Below, piece after piece: positions 1 to 6,151 of a stretch of 6,855 bases of DNA; positions within the stretch are counted from its first letter, which is position 1, and each line of letters begins with the position of its first letter. This DNA comes from Niveispirillum sp. (GTDB taxonomy: Bacteria; Pseudomonadota; Alphaproteobacteria; Azospirillales; Azospirillaceae). A model generated the notes under the pieces. That model saw only the letters and a program-made list of their open reading frames with translations. It was not told the DNA's origin and ran no database searches. The stretch spans positions 1 through 6,855 of the forward strand of contig JAEMSB010000254.1 in the NCBI GenBank assembly GCA_016463045.1, written 5' to 3'. The position numbers were made by a program, and so were the translations under genes.

Positions 1-1375
1 GGAAAGCCGCGATGTCGCGGCGGCGGAAATGGGCGGCAAAGCCCATGGAGCCGCCGCCATAATCCGTGGCCGTGGGCCGGTCGATATCCGCCCCCCGCGC
101 CACCAGCAGCTTCACCATCTCCAACTTACCGCCCATCACGGCATACTGGATGGCCCGCTGTTCTTGCCTGTCGCCCAGATCGACCGGCATGCCCAGATCC
201 AGCAGCAATTCCACCACGCCCAGCCGGCCCTGCTGTGCTGCATTGTGCAGCGGTGCCGGGTCATGCAGGACCCCTGGATGCGCCCGGGCCAAGGTCCGGG
301 CCTGTTCCCGGTCGAGCGCCATCGCCGCCGCCTGGAACGCCATGGCCGGCGACAGGTCGGGTTCGGGTGCGCCGTGGCGACGCAACAGATCGGCCATGGC
401 ACGGTGGCCATAGATCAAGGCCTCAACAACCAGCGGGCGGCCCGAATAGGCATGAATGCCGGCCGCATCCGCGCCATGGTCCAGCAGCCATGCGGCCCGG
501 CGCAGATGGTTGTACGCCACGGCATTGCCCAGCAGGTAATCGATCACCGGCAGCGGGAAGCGGCCGCCGATCCGGGGCTTCTCCAACCGTTCCAGCCAGG
601 CCCCCGTCAGGCCGCGTGCGGCACAGGCGGACCAGATGACGTCCAACCACTCCACCTCGTCCCGGCAGATGGAGGTGTTGTACAGCGCCTGCGCGTCAAA
701 CGGGTCGGCACCGCATTCCACCAGCAGGGCCACCAGGGCACGGGCGTCGGGATGTGGGGGCCGGTCGCCCTCCCCCTGCCCGATCAAGCCGGTCAAAACC
801 GTGAAGGCATTGCCCCAACCATCATCAAAGCGGGCGTCCGGATCAGCCCCGTGGTCCAGCAGCAGGCGTGCCATCTCCACCCCTGCGCCAGCGGGCAGCC
901 GGGCATAGGCCAGATAGAGCAGCGGTTCCCAGTTCAGCGGACCCGCCCTGCGGTTTACCAGTTCCGGGGCGTCGGCCAGCCGCCGCGCCACGGCATTAAC
1001 GCGCCCGCGCAGCATATCCATCAGGAAATCGCCTGCCCCCGCATCGGGCCAGCGCGCCAGGATACGGGCCGCCGCCGCCCGGTCACCGCCGTCCCAGGCG
1101 GCGCGCAGGATGGTATCCACCAGGGATGCCTGCGATTGCCGGGCGACCGCCAGATCGGCCACGGCCTGTTTCAGGCCGGTCCAGCCCGGCAAACCATAGT
1201 CGCGGGCCAGGGCGAACTGCACATCGCGCAGGCCCGGATCGGCCGGGGCCTGTGGCGTGATCGCGGTCAGGCGGGCACGGGCGGTGGCATCGCCGGCGCG
1301 GATGGCCTTCAGCCAGCGCTTGGCCTCACGCCGCAGAATGTCGAGACTGGTTGCTGGGGTCAGCTTGCGGGACAT
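1..1375 (-). CDS. Ankyrin-repeat protein, C-terminus cut by window edge
   Basis: The minus-strand frame is open from ATG at 1375 to the window edge, giving 458 codons without a stop. A purine-rich ribosome binding site, GGAAGGAA (1381-1388), sits 5 bases before the ATG. Residues 1-75 form a charged alpha-helical domain beginning SRKLTPATSLDILRREAK, like the N-terminal module seen in many proteobacterial ankyrin proteins. Degenerate ankyrin units follow, recognisable by LL-x-x-GAD-type ends: around 147-182 (LLLDHGADPDAR), 210-228 (LLVECGADP), 280-305 (WLLDHGADA), 310-337, 372-400 (PLHNAAQQGRLGVVELLLDLG), 404-432 (VKLLVARGADIDRP) and 436 to the edge. There is no signal peptide or membrane segment, so it is probably a cytoplasmic protein-binding scaffold. 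Partner and role cannot be read from sequence. The opposite strand also carries a long open frame, but it has no domain sense. Family call is firm; function is unknown. Confidence 0.9.
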   Translation of the reverse strand, partial: MSRKLTPATSLDILRREAKRWLKAIRAGDATARARLTAITPQAPADPGLRDVQFALARDYGLPGWTGLKQAVADLAVARQSQASLVDTILRAAWDGGDRAAAARILARWPDAGAGDFLMDMLRGRVNAVARRLADAPELVNRRAGPLNWEPLLYLAYARLPAGAGVEMARLLLDHGADPDARFDDGWGNAFTVLTGLIGQGEGDRPPHPDARALVALLVECGADPFDAQALYNTSICRDEVEWLDVIWSACAARGLTGAWLERLEKPRIGGRFPLPVIDYLLGNAVAYNHLRRAAWLLDHGADAAGIHAYSGRPLVVEALIYGHRAMADLLRRHGAPEPDLSPAMAFQAAAMALDREQARTLARAHPGVLHDPAPLHNAAQQGRLGVVELLLDLGMPVDLGDRQEQRAIQYAVMGGKLEMVKLLVARGADIDRPTATDYGGGSMGFAAHFRRRDIAAF

Positions 1376-1458
1376 GGTTCTTCCTTCCCATGACGCCCTT
1401 GTCCGCTGAAACGGGCGGGAGGAAGCGGATCGACAGCGCGAACCACTCTCACTTGGGT

Positions 1459-1556
1459 GGAAGCTTGCTTCCTTGCCGCGGACAGGAGGCGCCCCAGCGC
1501 GCACTGTCCACAGCATCGGGGATCAGATGGGCGCCGTCAACGGTCTGATGACGCCC
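1459..1556 (-). other. Candidate structured RNA segment (three hairpins)
   Basis: Three inverted repeats sit close together. First, GGAAGC-TT-GCTTCC at 1459-1472. Second, on the minus strand, GTGGACAG pairs with CTGTCCGC (1504-1511 with 1478-1485), enclosing an inner GCGC/GCGC stem. Third, a 1529-1556 hairpin with arms GGGC and GTCA against TGAC and GCCC, with ATCAGA/TCTGAT (1522-1527 and 1544-1549) as an alternative. The second stem closes fully as minus-strand RNA through a G-U pair, but carries an A-C mismatch on the plus strand, which favours minus-strand RNA. I could not match it to a known riboswitch or small RNA. It may be ankyrin 5' leader, an independent RNA, or an intergenic repeat. 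Confidence 0.35.
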
Positions 1557-1589
1557 GCAGAGCCAAATACCAATCTCCCTCAAGTGCCG

Positions 1590-1650
1590 GGCGGCGGCAT
1601 CCGCCGCCTTGGCTCACGGCGCACGAGCGCCGGGCTGGCAGTCGCCAGCC
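1590..1650 (-). terminator. Three tandem GC hairpins downstream of the phosphatase
   Basis: Starting 5 bases after the phosphatase stop, in minus-strand order: GGCTGGC/GCCAGCC with a 4-base loop (1633-1650); directly abutting, CGGCGC/GCGCCG with a 4-base loop (1617-1632); then, 8 bases on, an 8-bp stem GGCGGCGG/CCGCCGCC with a 3-base loop (1590-1608). All stems are perfect. No T-run follows, so a classical intrinsic terminator is not met. Transcript-end protection, a Rho-linked end or a REP-like palindromic element would fit equally well. Confidence 0.4.
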
Positions 1651-1655
1651 TTCAA

Positions 1656-2561
1656 TCACTTCGTCCGCAGCACGCCGCTGATCGGTTCGGGTAGCACATC
1701 GACCCACTGCCCATAGGTCGGGTTGGGGATGACGATCCAGCGGGTGTTCCACAGATCCTCATGCTCCGCCGCGATGCGGGCGCGGGCGGCGCTGTCATCC
1801 CTTCGCGTCACGCTCATCATATCGGAGAACTGGTCACCGAAGGACATGATGATGCGATGGGTCTTGATGACCTCCTGCCGGCGCGGGGCCTTGTCGCTGG
1901 GCCAACCATTCTGGCCTTTCAGCATCAAATCTTCCGGTGCCACCGGCCCGAGGCCGACAGCGTTCAGGTTGGCCAGCGTGTCGGCATGCTGCGGGCAGGG
2001 ATCGCCGGGGTTCGCGGCGCGGGGACGGCATTCGCGATTGGTGATATAGACCACGCGCACCTTGTTGCGGCGCAGTTCCTTCACGAAATCGACAGCGCCG
2101 GCCATGGGCGTGGCCGCACGTTCGCCAACCCACTGATCCCACTGACCCAGATCGAAATTGCGGGTGCCGGACAGGATGGCGCGGGCCTGATGCGGGCTGT
2201 TGTCCAGCACCGTTTCATCCACGTCAAAAATCGCGGCGGGCGGCTTGCCCTTGCCGCCATCGGCCTGTTCCAGGGCCGACGAGCCCGGCTGTTTCAACGC
2301 TGCCGGCAGGCGGATGGCGGCCAGGGCATAAGCCTGCTTCGACAGGCGGCGCAGTTCTTCGGCCTGCTGCATATAGAGCGTGGCCAGCAGGCGCGGATCA
2401 TCCTCCGGCCCTGGCTTGGCCACCACGGGCGCCGGCGGCGGCGCAACAGCGACGGGGGGCGGCGGGGCCTTGTCGTCGCGGGCACCGATATTGATGGAAC
2501 AGGACGAGAGGGCAACGGCAGAAGCCGCCAGCAGCAGGACGCGGATGGATCGCATGTTCAT
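1656..2561 (-). CDS. Lipoprotein HAD-family acid phosphatase (class C / e(P4) type)
   Basis: A 301-residue envelope phosphomonoesterase of HAD subfamily IIIB. Residues 1-21 form a lipoprotein signal peptide with lipobox LSSC, putting the acylated cysteine at Cys21. A Pro/Ala-rich linker follows (33-50). HAD motif I is IFDVDET with nucleophile Asp113 and Asp115; motif II is YITNR with Thr174; motif III is Lys215 in LMLKG; motif IV is GDQFSD with Asp243 and Asp247. The C-terminal NPTYGQW at 280-286 is typical of class C acid phosphatases. All catalytic residues are present, so it should be active, in the periplasm and tethered to a membrane. Family members dephosphorylate nucleotides or other small phosphate esters; the substrate here is inferred only. 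ATG at 2561 is used; Met3 is an alternative. Neither has a clear Shine-Dalgarno site. The hemN stop is 72 bases upstream, so cotranscription is possible. Confidence 0.93.
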   Translation of the reverse strand: MNMRSIRVLLLAASAVALSSCSINIGARDDKAPPPPVAVAPPPAPVVAKPGPEDDPRLLATLYMQQAEELRRLSKQAYALAAIRLPAALKQPGSSALEQADGGKGKPPAAIFDVDETVLDNSPHQARAILSGTRNFDLGQWDQWVGERAATPMAGAVDFVKELRRNKVRVVYITNRECRPRAANPGDPCPQHADTLANLNAVGLGPVAPEDLMLKGQNGWPSDKAPRRQEVIKTHRIIMSFGDQFSDMMSVTRRDDSAARARIAAEHEDLWNTRWIVIPNPTYGQWVDVLPEPISGVLRTK

Positions 2562-2567
2562 TGCACT

Positions 2568-2595
2568 TTTATGACGGTCGATTGATCGCCGACAA
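2568..2595 (-). promoter_or_regulatory. Possible sigma-70-type promoter of the phosphatase gene
   Basis: On the minus strand TTGTCG (2590-2595), a 16-base spacer and CATAAA (2568-2573) resemble -35 and -10 boxes, with four of six matches each. The -10 ends only 6 bases before the ATG, so transcription would begin at or next to the start codon. This is weak consensus evidence in the 72-base gap after hemN. Confidence 0.3.
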
Positions 2596-2633
2596 TGCCG
2601 CGCCCATCCCGCCCTGTCCAGTATTGTGGACCG

Positions 2634-3986
2634 TCAAATCGCCTTGCTGTGGCGCCCCCCGTCAGGGTCCAGATGCCGGTCGAACAGGGCGGCCACGGAC
2701 CGTACCAGCGGTCGTGCCGCATCCGGAACGACCAACCGCGTGCCCTGCAGATGTGCCACCCCGTCGCCGGCCAGATCGGCCAGGGCGCGGGCGTCGGGCA
2801 TGATGGTCTCGTGCGGGGTATCAAAGGCAGCCGCCACCTTGGCCAGATCGACATCGAAACGACACATCAGCGCCTCGATCACGGTGGCCCGCAGCTTGTC
2901 ATCCAGGCTCATCCGGTAACCGCGCGCGGTCGCCAGACCATTGGCCTCGATGGCCTTCAAATAGGCCGGCAGAGCCAGGATATTGGCGACATAACCCTGG
3001 GGCAGCTTGCCGATGGCCGACGCACCGAAGGCCAGCAGCATATCGGACTCATCCGTCGTATAGCCCTGGAAATTCCGGCGCAGCGTGCCCTGTTCGGCGG
3101 CGATGGCAATGGCATCGTCGGGGCGGGCGAAATGGTCCATACCGATCCGGACATAGCCCAGCGCCATGACCGCCATCTCCATGGCCCGCAATTGCGCCAC
3201 GCGTTCATCGGCATCGGGTAATGTTTCGGGATCGATACGGCCCTGATGGGCCTTGAATCCCGGCATATGGGCATAGCCGAAGATGGACAGGCGGTCGGGG
3301 TTCAGGCTAACCGCCTGCCGCACCGTTTCCACACATGACGCCACGCTTTGGCGTGGCAGGCCATAGATCAGGTCCAGATTGATGCCCTGAATGCCGGCGG
3401 CGCGCAGGTTGCTGACCGCATTCTCTGTCATGCCGAACGGCTGAATGCGGTTGATGGCGGCCTGCACGTCGGGATCGAAGCTTTGCACACCCAGCGAGGC
3501 GCGGGTGACACCGACATCGGCCAGCGCCTCCACCATGTCGGTATTCAGCGTCCGGGGATCAATCTCGATGGCAATTTCCGCGTCGGGCGCGATGCGGAAG
3601 CGGGTGCGCAACTCTGCCATCAAGGCCCGGAACCCCTGCACCGGCAGCAGGGTCGGCGTGCCGCCACCGAAATGCACATGCCGCACGACGGGACCGTCGG
3701 GCAGCAGGGCCGCGACACTGCGCAGTTCGGTCGACAGGGCCGCCAGATAGGACCAGATCGGGTCCTCATGCCGCACGACCGTGGTGTGGCAGCCGCAATA
3801 CCAGCACATGGATTTGCAGAAGGGCAGATGCAGGTAAAGCGATAGGGACGAACGGGGATCCGTCTCCCGCAACCAATCCCGATAGGTATCCACCGTCACG
3901 GCATCGGTGAAATGCGGGGAAGCCGGATAGGAGGTGTAACGGGGCACGCGCTGGTGACGGTATTTGGCGACAAGGTCGGGACGCAT
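2634..3986 (-). CDS. hemN: Oxygen-independent coproporphyrinogen III oxidase (radical SAM)
   Basis: Converts coproporphyrinogen III to protoporphyrinogen IX without oxygen, using SAM and a [4Fe-4S] cluster, in the cytoplasm: the anaerobic or microaerobic route of haem (and possibly bacteriochlorophyll) synthesis. The protein has 450 residues, close to E. coli HemN (457). The N-terminus carries the family's RVPRYTSYP run (13-21). The cluster ligands are Cys57, Cys61 and Cys64 in CKSMCWYCGC, with the extra Cys66 that marks true HemN rather than HemW-like proteins, preceded by YLHLPF with Tyr51. GGGTPT (107-112) is the SAM-binding loop; EIDPR (141-145), SLGVQSF (164-170) and the HemN-specific QGYTT (307-311) are present. 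I chose ATG 3986 because AGAGG (3994-3998) lies 7 bases upstream and the family N-terminus starts there. The frame extends to an ATG at 4073, but those 29 residues look non-coding. An FNR-like box lies upstream. Confidence 0.96.
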   Translation of the reverse strand: MRPDLVAKYRHQRVPRYTSYPASPHFTDAVTVDTYRDWLRETDPRSSLSLYLHLPFCKSMCWYCGCHTTVVRHEDPIWSYLAALSTELRSVAALLPDGPVVRHVHFGGGTPTLLPVQGFRALMAELRTRFRIAPDAEIAIEIDPRTLNTDMVEALADVGVTRASLGVQSFDPDVQAAINRIQPFGMTENAVSNLRAAGIQGINLDLIYGLPRQSVASCVETVRQAVSLNPDRLSIFGYAHMPGFKAHQGRIDPETLPDADERVAQLRAMEMAVMALGYVRIGMDHFARPDDAIAIAAEQGTLRRNFQGYTTDESDMLLAFGASAIGKLPQGYVANILALPAYLKAIEANGLATARGYRMSLDDKLRATVIEALMCRFDVDLAKVAAAFDTPHETIMPDARALADLAGDGVAHLQGTRLVVPDAARPLVRSVAALFDRHLDPDGGRHSKAI

Positions 3987-3993
3987 GACGGAA

Positions 3994-3998
3994 CCTCT
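3994..3998 (-). promoter_or_regulatory. Ribosome binding site fixing the hemN start
   Basis: AGAGG on the minus strand, 7 bases before ATG 3986. It supports this start over the in-frame ATG at 4073, which has no such site. Confidence 0.65.
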
Positions 3999-4059
3999 GG
4001 TGCGGCTTCGGTCGGATCGCGGATAGGCCGAACATTGCGCCCGCCGCACCGATGACGCT

Positions 4060-4073
4060 TTGATCCATCGCAA
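4060..4073 (-). promoter_or_regulatory. FNR/FixK-like site in the hemN-rnhB divergent gap
   Basis: TTGAT-CCAT-CGCAA on the plus strand; the family consensus is TTGAT-N4-ATCAA. One half is perfect and the other has three of five. Its centre is 80 bases before the hemN ATG. A weak -10-like AATGTT (minus strand, 4031-4036) lies about 33 bases downstream, close to the spacing of an activator overlapping the -35 region. hemN is a classical FNR-type target in proteobacteria, which raises the prior. Sequence evidence alone is modest. Confidence 0.4.
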
Positions 4074-4138
4074 ATGCAGCCATCACGCGCGGCATGACGG
4101 CCTTGCGCAGAAAGCCGGCTTTTGCCAAACAGGGTGCC

Positions 4139-4771
4139 ATGCCTGATCTTTCGCACGAAATTCGCCTGGGCCATGGCCCGGATTTCCTGGTCTGCGGTGT
4201 GGACGAGGCGGGGCGCGGCCCGCTGGCCGGTCCCGTCGTCGCCGGTGCCGTCCTGCTGCCCCATGACGCCATCCCAGACTGGTGTGCCGGCATCAATGAC
4301 AGCAAACAGGTCAAGCAGGCCCAGCGCGAGGCGATGTTCGAACGCATCATCGCCAATGCGCCTTTTGGCGTCGGCATCGCGTCGGTGGAGGAAATCGACG
4401 CGGTGAACATTTTACAGGCCACTTTCCTGGCCATGGCCCGCGCCGTGGACGAACTGGCCGCGAAAACCGGTCGCATGCCCTCTCTGGCCCTGGTGGACGG
4501 AAACCGTCCGCCCAGGCTTCGTTGCCAAGTGGAAACGCTGGTCGAAGGCGATGCATTGTCACTGTCCATCGCGGCGGCGTCCATCGTCGCCAAGGTGACA
4601 CGGGACAAGATCATGGGGCAGTTGGCCCTTCAACACCCCGGATATGGTTGGGAACGCAATCAGGGCTATGGCACCGCCGCCCACCGTGCCGCCATCAAAA
4701 GCTTAGGCGTGACGCCCCATCACCGGCGTTCTTTTGCACCAGTTTCCGAACAACTCGCTCTAACTCTCTGA
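4139..4771 (+). CDS. rnhB: Ribonuclease HII
   Basis: Cleaves the RNA strand of RNA-DNA hybrids and incises at single ribonucleotides embedded in DNA; it acts in the cytoplasm on the chromosome. The protein has 210 residues from the preferred start. The hallmark GVDEAGRGPLAGPVVAGAV carries Asp22 and Glu23; LVDGN gives Asp120; EGD gives Asp138, and the 18-residue gap from Asp120 matches that between the last two acidic residues of E. coli RNase HII. SIAAASIVAKVTRD and the C-terminal GYGWERNQGYGT and RRSF elements are standard for the family. I chose ATG 4139 because AGGG (4131-4134) precedes it and the N-terminus then has the usual length. An in-frame ATG at 4094 would add 15 residues (225 total) but lacks a ribosome site. 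It is divergent from hemN; its stop lies 93 bases before ccrM and inside a tandem repeat. Confidence 0.95.
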   Translation: MPDLSHEIRLGHGPDFLVCGVDEAGRGPLAGPVVAGAVLLPHDAIPDWCAGINDSKQVKQAQREAMFERIIANAPFGVGIASVEEIDAVNILQATFLAMARAVDELAAKTGRMPSLALVDGNRPPRLRCQVETLVEGDALSLSIAAASIVAKVTRDKIMGQLALQHPGYGWERNQGYGTAAHRAAIKSLGVTPHHRRSFAPVSEQLALTL

Positions 4772-4785
4772 CTCTTCTGACTCTT
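4768..4785 (+). repeat. Tandem 9-base repeat over the rnhB stop
   Basis: CTGACTCTT occurs twice, back to back (4768-4776 and 4777-4785). The TGA in the first copy is the rnhB stop codon. Each copy holds one GACTC, a CcrM target. Further ACTC units occur upstream at 4753 and 4763, so the last rnhB codons look like part of a short degenerate repeat with an 8- to 10-base period. Confidence 0.8.
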
Positions 4786-4851
4786 CCAAAATTTTTCTGT
4801 TGACGGCGACTCGGGGCCGAATCATTGTCGGCGAAATTCTCCTCCCGAGTC
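4770..4851 (+). promoter_or_regulatory. Cluster of five GANTC methylation sites upstream of ccrM
   Basis: GACTC at 4770-4774, 4779-4783 and 4808-4812, GAATC at 4819-4823 and GAGTC at 4847-4851. GANTC is the sequence CcrM methylates. Scanning the whole window by eye I found only three others (near 3046, near 3254, and 4891-4895 within the first codons of ccrM). In Caulobacter, GANTC sites at the ccrM promoter couple its expression to methylation state; the same is likely here. Confidence 0.8.
4800..4828 (+). promoter_or_regulatory. Likely ccrM promoter
   Basis: TTGACG (4800-4805, five of six to the -35 consensus), a 17-base spacer and CATTGT (4823-4828, three of six to -10). Two GANTC sites lie in the spacer, the second touching the -10. 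A good -35 with a poor -10 and GANTC in between resembles promoters served by the methylation-sensing factor GcrA in Caulobacter. I see no CtrA-type TTAA-N7-TTAA site nearby. Confidence 0.5.
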
Positions 4852-4852
4852 G
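4807..4852 (+). repeat. Inverted repeat in the ccrM leader
   Basis: CGACTCGGG (4807-4815) and CCCGAGTCG (4844-4852) are perfect 9-bp arms. Inside, directly abutting the left arm, GCCGA/TCGGC (4816-4820 and 4828-4832) forms a second 5-bp stem with a 7-base loop. The two outer arms carry GACTC and GAGTC. The right arm ends 12 bases before the ccrM ATG. It may be a protein-binding palindrome on DNA, or an mRNA hairpin if transcription enters from rnhB. Confidence 0.6.
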
Positions 4853-4864
4853 GCGGCCAAAATC

Positions 4865-5956
4865 ATGAATGATAAACTTGCGACCAACCGGATTCTTGTC
4901 GGTGATTGCGTTCAGCTGATGCGGGATATGCCCGCCGGTTCGGTCGATGTGGTCTTCGCCGATCCGCCCTATAATCTGCAATTGAACGGCGACCTGATGC
5001 GCCCCAACCATACCCGCGTCGACGGGGTGGACGAGGACTGGGACCGTTTCCAGGATTTCCAAAGCTATGACCGCTTCACCCGCGACTGGCTGGATGCGGC
5101 CCGCCACACGCTGAAGGATGACGGCACCCTGTGGGTGATCGGCTCCTACCACAATATCTTCCGCGTCGGCGCCATCCTGCAGGACCTGGGCTACTGGGTG
5201 CTGAACGACATCATCTGGCGCAAGTCAAACCCGATGCCCAATTTCAAGGGCCGCCGTTTCGCCAATGCCCATGAAACCCTGATCTGGGCGTCCAAGTCCA
5301 AGGACAGCAAGTACTACTTCGCCTATGAGGCGATGAAGGCGTTGAACGAGGATTTGCAGATGCGGTCCGACTGGACCCTGCCGCTCTGCACGGGCGGGGA
5401 GCGGTTGCGCGACGAGACGGGCCAGAAGGCGCACCCGACGCAGAAGCCGGAAAGCCTGCTGTTCCGCGTGCTGATGTCCTCCACCAAGGTGGGCGATACC
5501 GTGCTGGACCCGTTCTTTGGCACGGGCACCACCGGTGCCGTGGCCAAGCGCCTGCGCCGCAAATGGATCGGCATCGAGCGGGAGCATGAATATGCCCGCC
5601 TGGCCAATGACCGCATCGCCCAGGTCGAAGAGGTGGCGGAGCCGGAACTGCTGGAGGTCACCAACAAGCGCAGCCAGCCGCGCGTGCCGTTCGGCAACCT
5701 GATCGAACGCGGCTTCCTGAAGCCCGGCACCATGCTGTTCGACAATCGCCGCCGCCATATCGCCAAGGTCCGCGCCGACGGCACCCTGGTGGCGCAGAAC
5801 CATCTGGGCGAACATAAGGGCTCCATCCATCAGGTGGGTGCCGCCATGCAGGGCCTGCCGGCCTGCAATGGCTGGACCTTCTGGCACTTTCAGCGCGAGG
5901 GCGCCCTGGCCCCCATCGATGTGCTGCGCCAGCAGGTGATCAGCGAGAAGCACTGA
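4865..5956 (+). CDS. ccrM: Cell-cycle DNA adenine methyltransferase CcrM (GANTC)
   Basis: Transfers a methyl group from SAM to N6 of adenine in GANTC; in alphaproteobacteria this orphan enzyme remethylates the chromosome late in the cell cycle and so times transcription. The protein has 363 residues (Caulobacter CcrM: 358). The order of motifs is that of beta-class enzymes: catalytic DPPYNL at 33-38, the HPTQKP segment at 190-195, then the SAM-binding DPFFGTGTTG at 215-224. Residues about 270-345 form the RAMA domain (VPFGNLIERGFLKPGT through GWTFWHF), which CcrM uses for target recognition. No restriction endonuclease gene is nearby, as expected for an orphan enzyme. ATG 4865 gives the family N-terminus (LVGDCVQLM) but has no good Shine-Dalgarno site; only GGCGG at 4852-4856 is near. 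A GATTC target sits in codons 9-11. It follows rnhB and probably has its own promoter. Confidence 0.97.
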   Translation: MNDKLATNRILVGDCVQLMRDMPAGSVDVVFADPPYNLQLNGDLMRPNHTRVDGVDEDWDRFQDFQSYDRFTRDWLDAARHTLKDDGTLWVIGSYHNIFRVGAILQDLGYWVLNDIIWRKSNPMPNFKGRRFANAHETLIWASKSKDSKYYFAYEAMKALNEDLQMRSDWTLPLCTGGERLRDETGQKAHPTQKPESLLFRVLMSSTKVGDTVLDPFFGTGTTGAVAKRLRRKWIGIEREHEYARLANDRIAQVEEVAEPELLEVTNKRSQPRVPFGNLIERGFLKPGTMLFDNRRRHIAKVRADGTLVAQNHLGEHKGSIHQVGAAMQGLPACNGWTFWHFQREGALAPIDVLRQQVISEKH

Positions 5957-6020
5957 TTTTAGAACAAGGCGAGCGATTGCCCCGCTGACCTGATTTCATC
6001 CAGTCATTATTGCTGTTCCA

Positions 6021-6051
6021 CCCCCGTCGGATCGCCCCGGCGGGGGTTTTT
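6021..6051 (+). terminator. Intrinsic terminator of ccrM
   Basis: CCCCCGTCGG (6021-6030) pairs with CCGGCGGGGG (6037-6046) through ten pairs, one a T-G wobble, around the 6-base loop ATCGCC. Five T residues follow at 6047-6051. It lies 64 bases after the ccrM stop and separates ccrM from the downstream operon. Confidence 0.9.
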
Positions 6052-6078
6052 GCATCTGACGCATACCTGCTTCGCCAT

Positions 6079-6092
6079 GTGATGCAAATCAC
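6079..6092. promoter_or_regulatory. CRP/FNR-family palindrome
   Basis: GTGAT-GCAA-ATCAC is a perfect 14-base palindrome and also reads TGTGA-N6-TCAC, so it suits CRP-like as well as FNR-like regulators. The centre is about 223 bases before the predicted start of the micropeptide transcript and 31 bases past the ccrM terminator. No other gene start is near, so the downstream operon is the likely target. Confidence 0.45.
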
Positions 6093-6151
6093 GCATGCCG
6101 AGCCTGGACAGGCGTAAATCGTTCGCCAGCGGACATCCCGGCCCCGATCCT

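Larger units (their letters stand above)
1376..1655. other. Intergenic region dense in inverted repeats
   Basis: This 280-base gap lies between the phosphatase stop and the ankyrin start, both on the minus strand, so any readthrough RNA is minus-strand. I see no convincing coding frame; the short open frames here lack ribosome sites and family sense. It holds at least six short inverted repeats, listed separately at 1459-1556 and 1590-1650. I see no T-tract terminator. A promoter for the ankyrin gene is expected here, but I could not place one confidently. Confidence 0.6.

Noticed and set aside
29..1393. Long plus-strand open frame of 454 codons
   Set aside because: It mirrors the ankyrin gene on the minus strand; its translation is Gln/Gly/Arg/His-rich with no domain, while the minus frame gives clear ankyrin repeats and a ribosome site.
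1404..1585. 6S RNA or SRP RNA in the gap before the ankyrin gene
   Set aside because: Size is suitable for 6S and an AAGGAAGCA string recalls SRP RNA, but I could not fit the 6S central bubble or the SRP tetraloop and symmetric loop on either strand.
1761..2585. Plus-strand open frame of 274 codons opposite the phosphatase
   Set aside because: The opposite frame holds a lipobox and all four HAD motifs; this one has no recognisable domain and is a GC-rich shadow.
3987..4073. Extended hemN start at 4073
   Set aside because: The extra 29 residues are Arg/Ser-rich, lie beyond the family N-terminus, have no ribosome site and overlap the divergent promoter region.
3766..4614. Minus-strand open frame of 282 codons across the hemN start and rnhB
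   Set aside because: It overlaps the catalytic cores of hemN and rnhB in non-native frames and has no family features.
4865..5956. ccrM as part of a restriction-modification system
   Set aside because: No endonuclease gene is adjacent, and length, RAMA domain and rnhB neighbourhood match the orphan cell-cycle enzyme.
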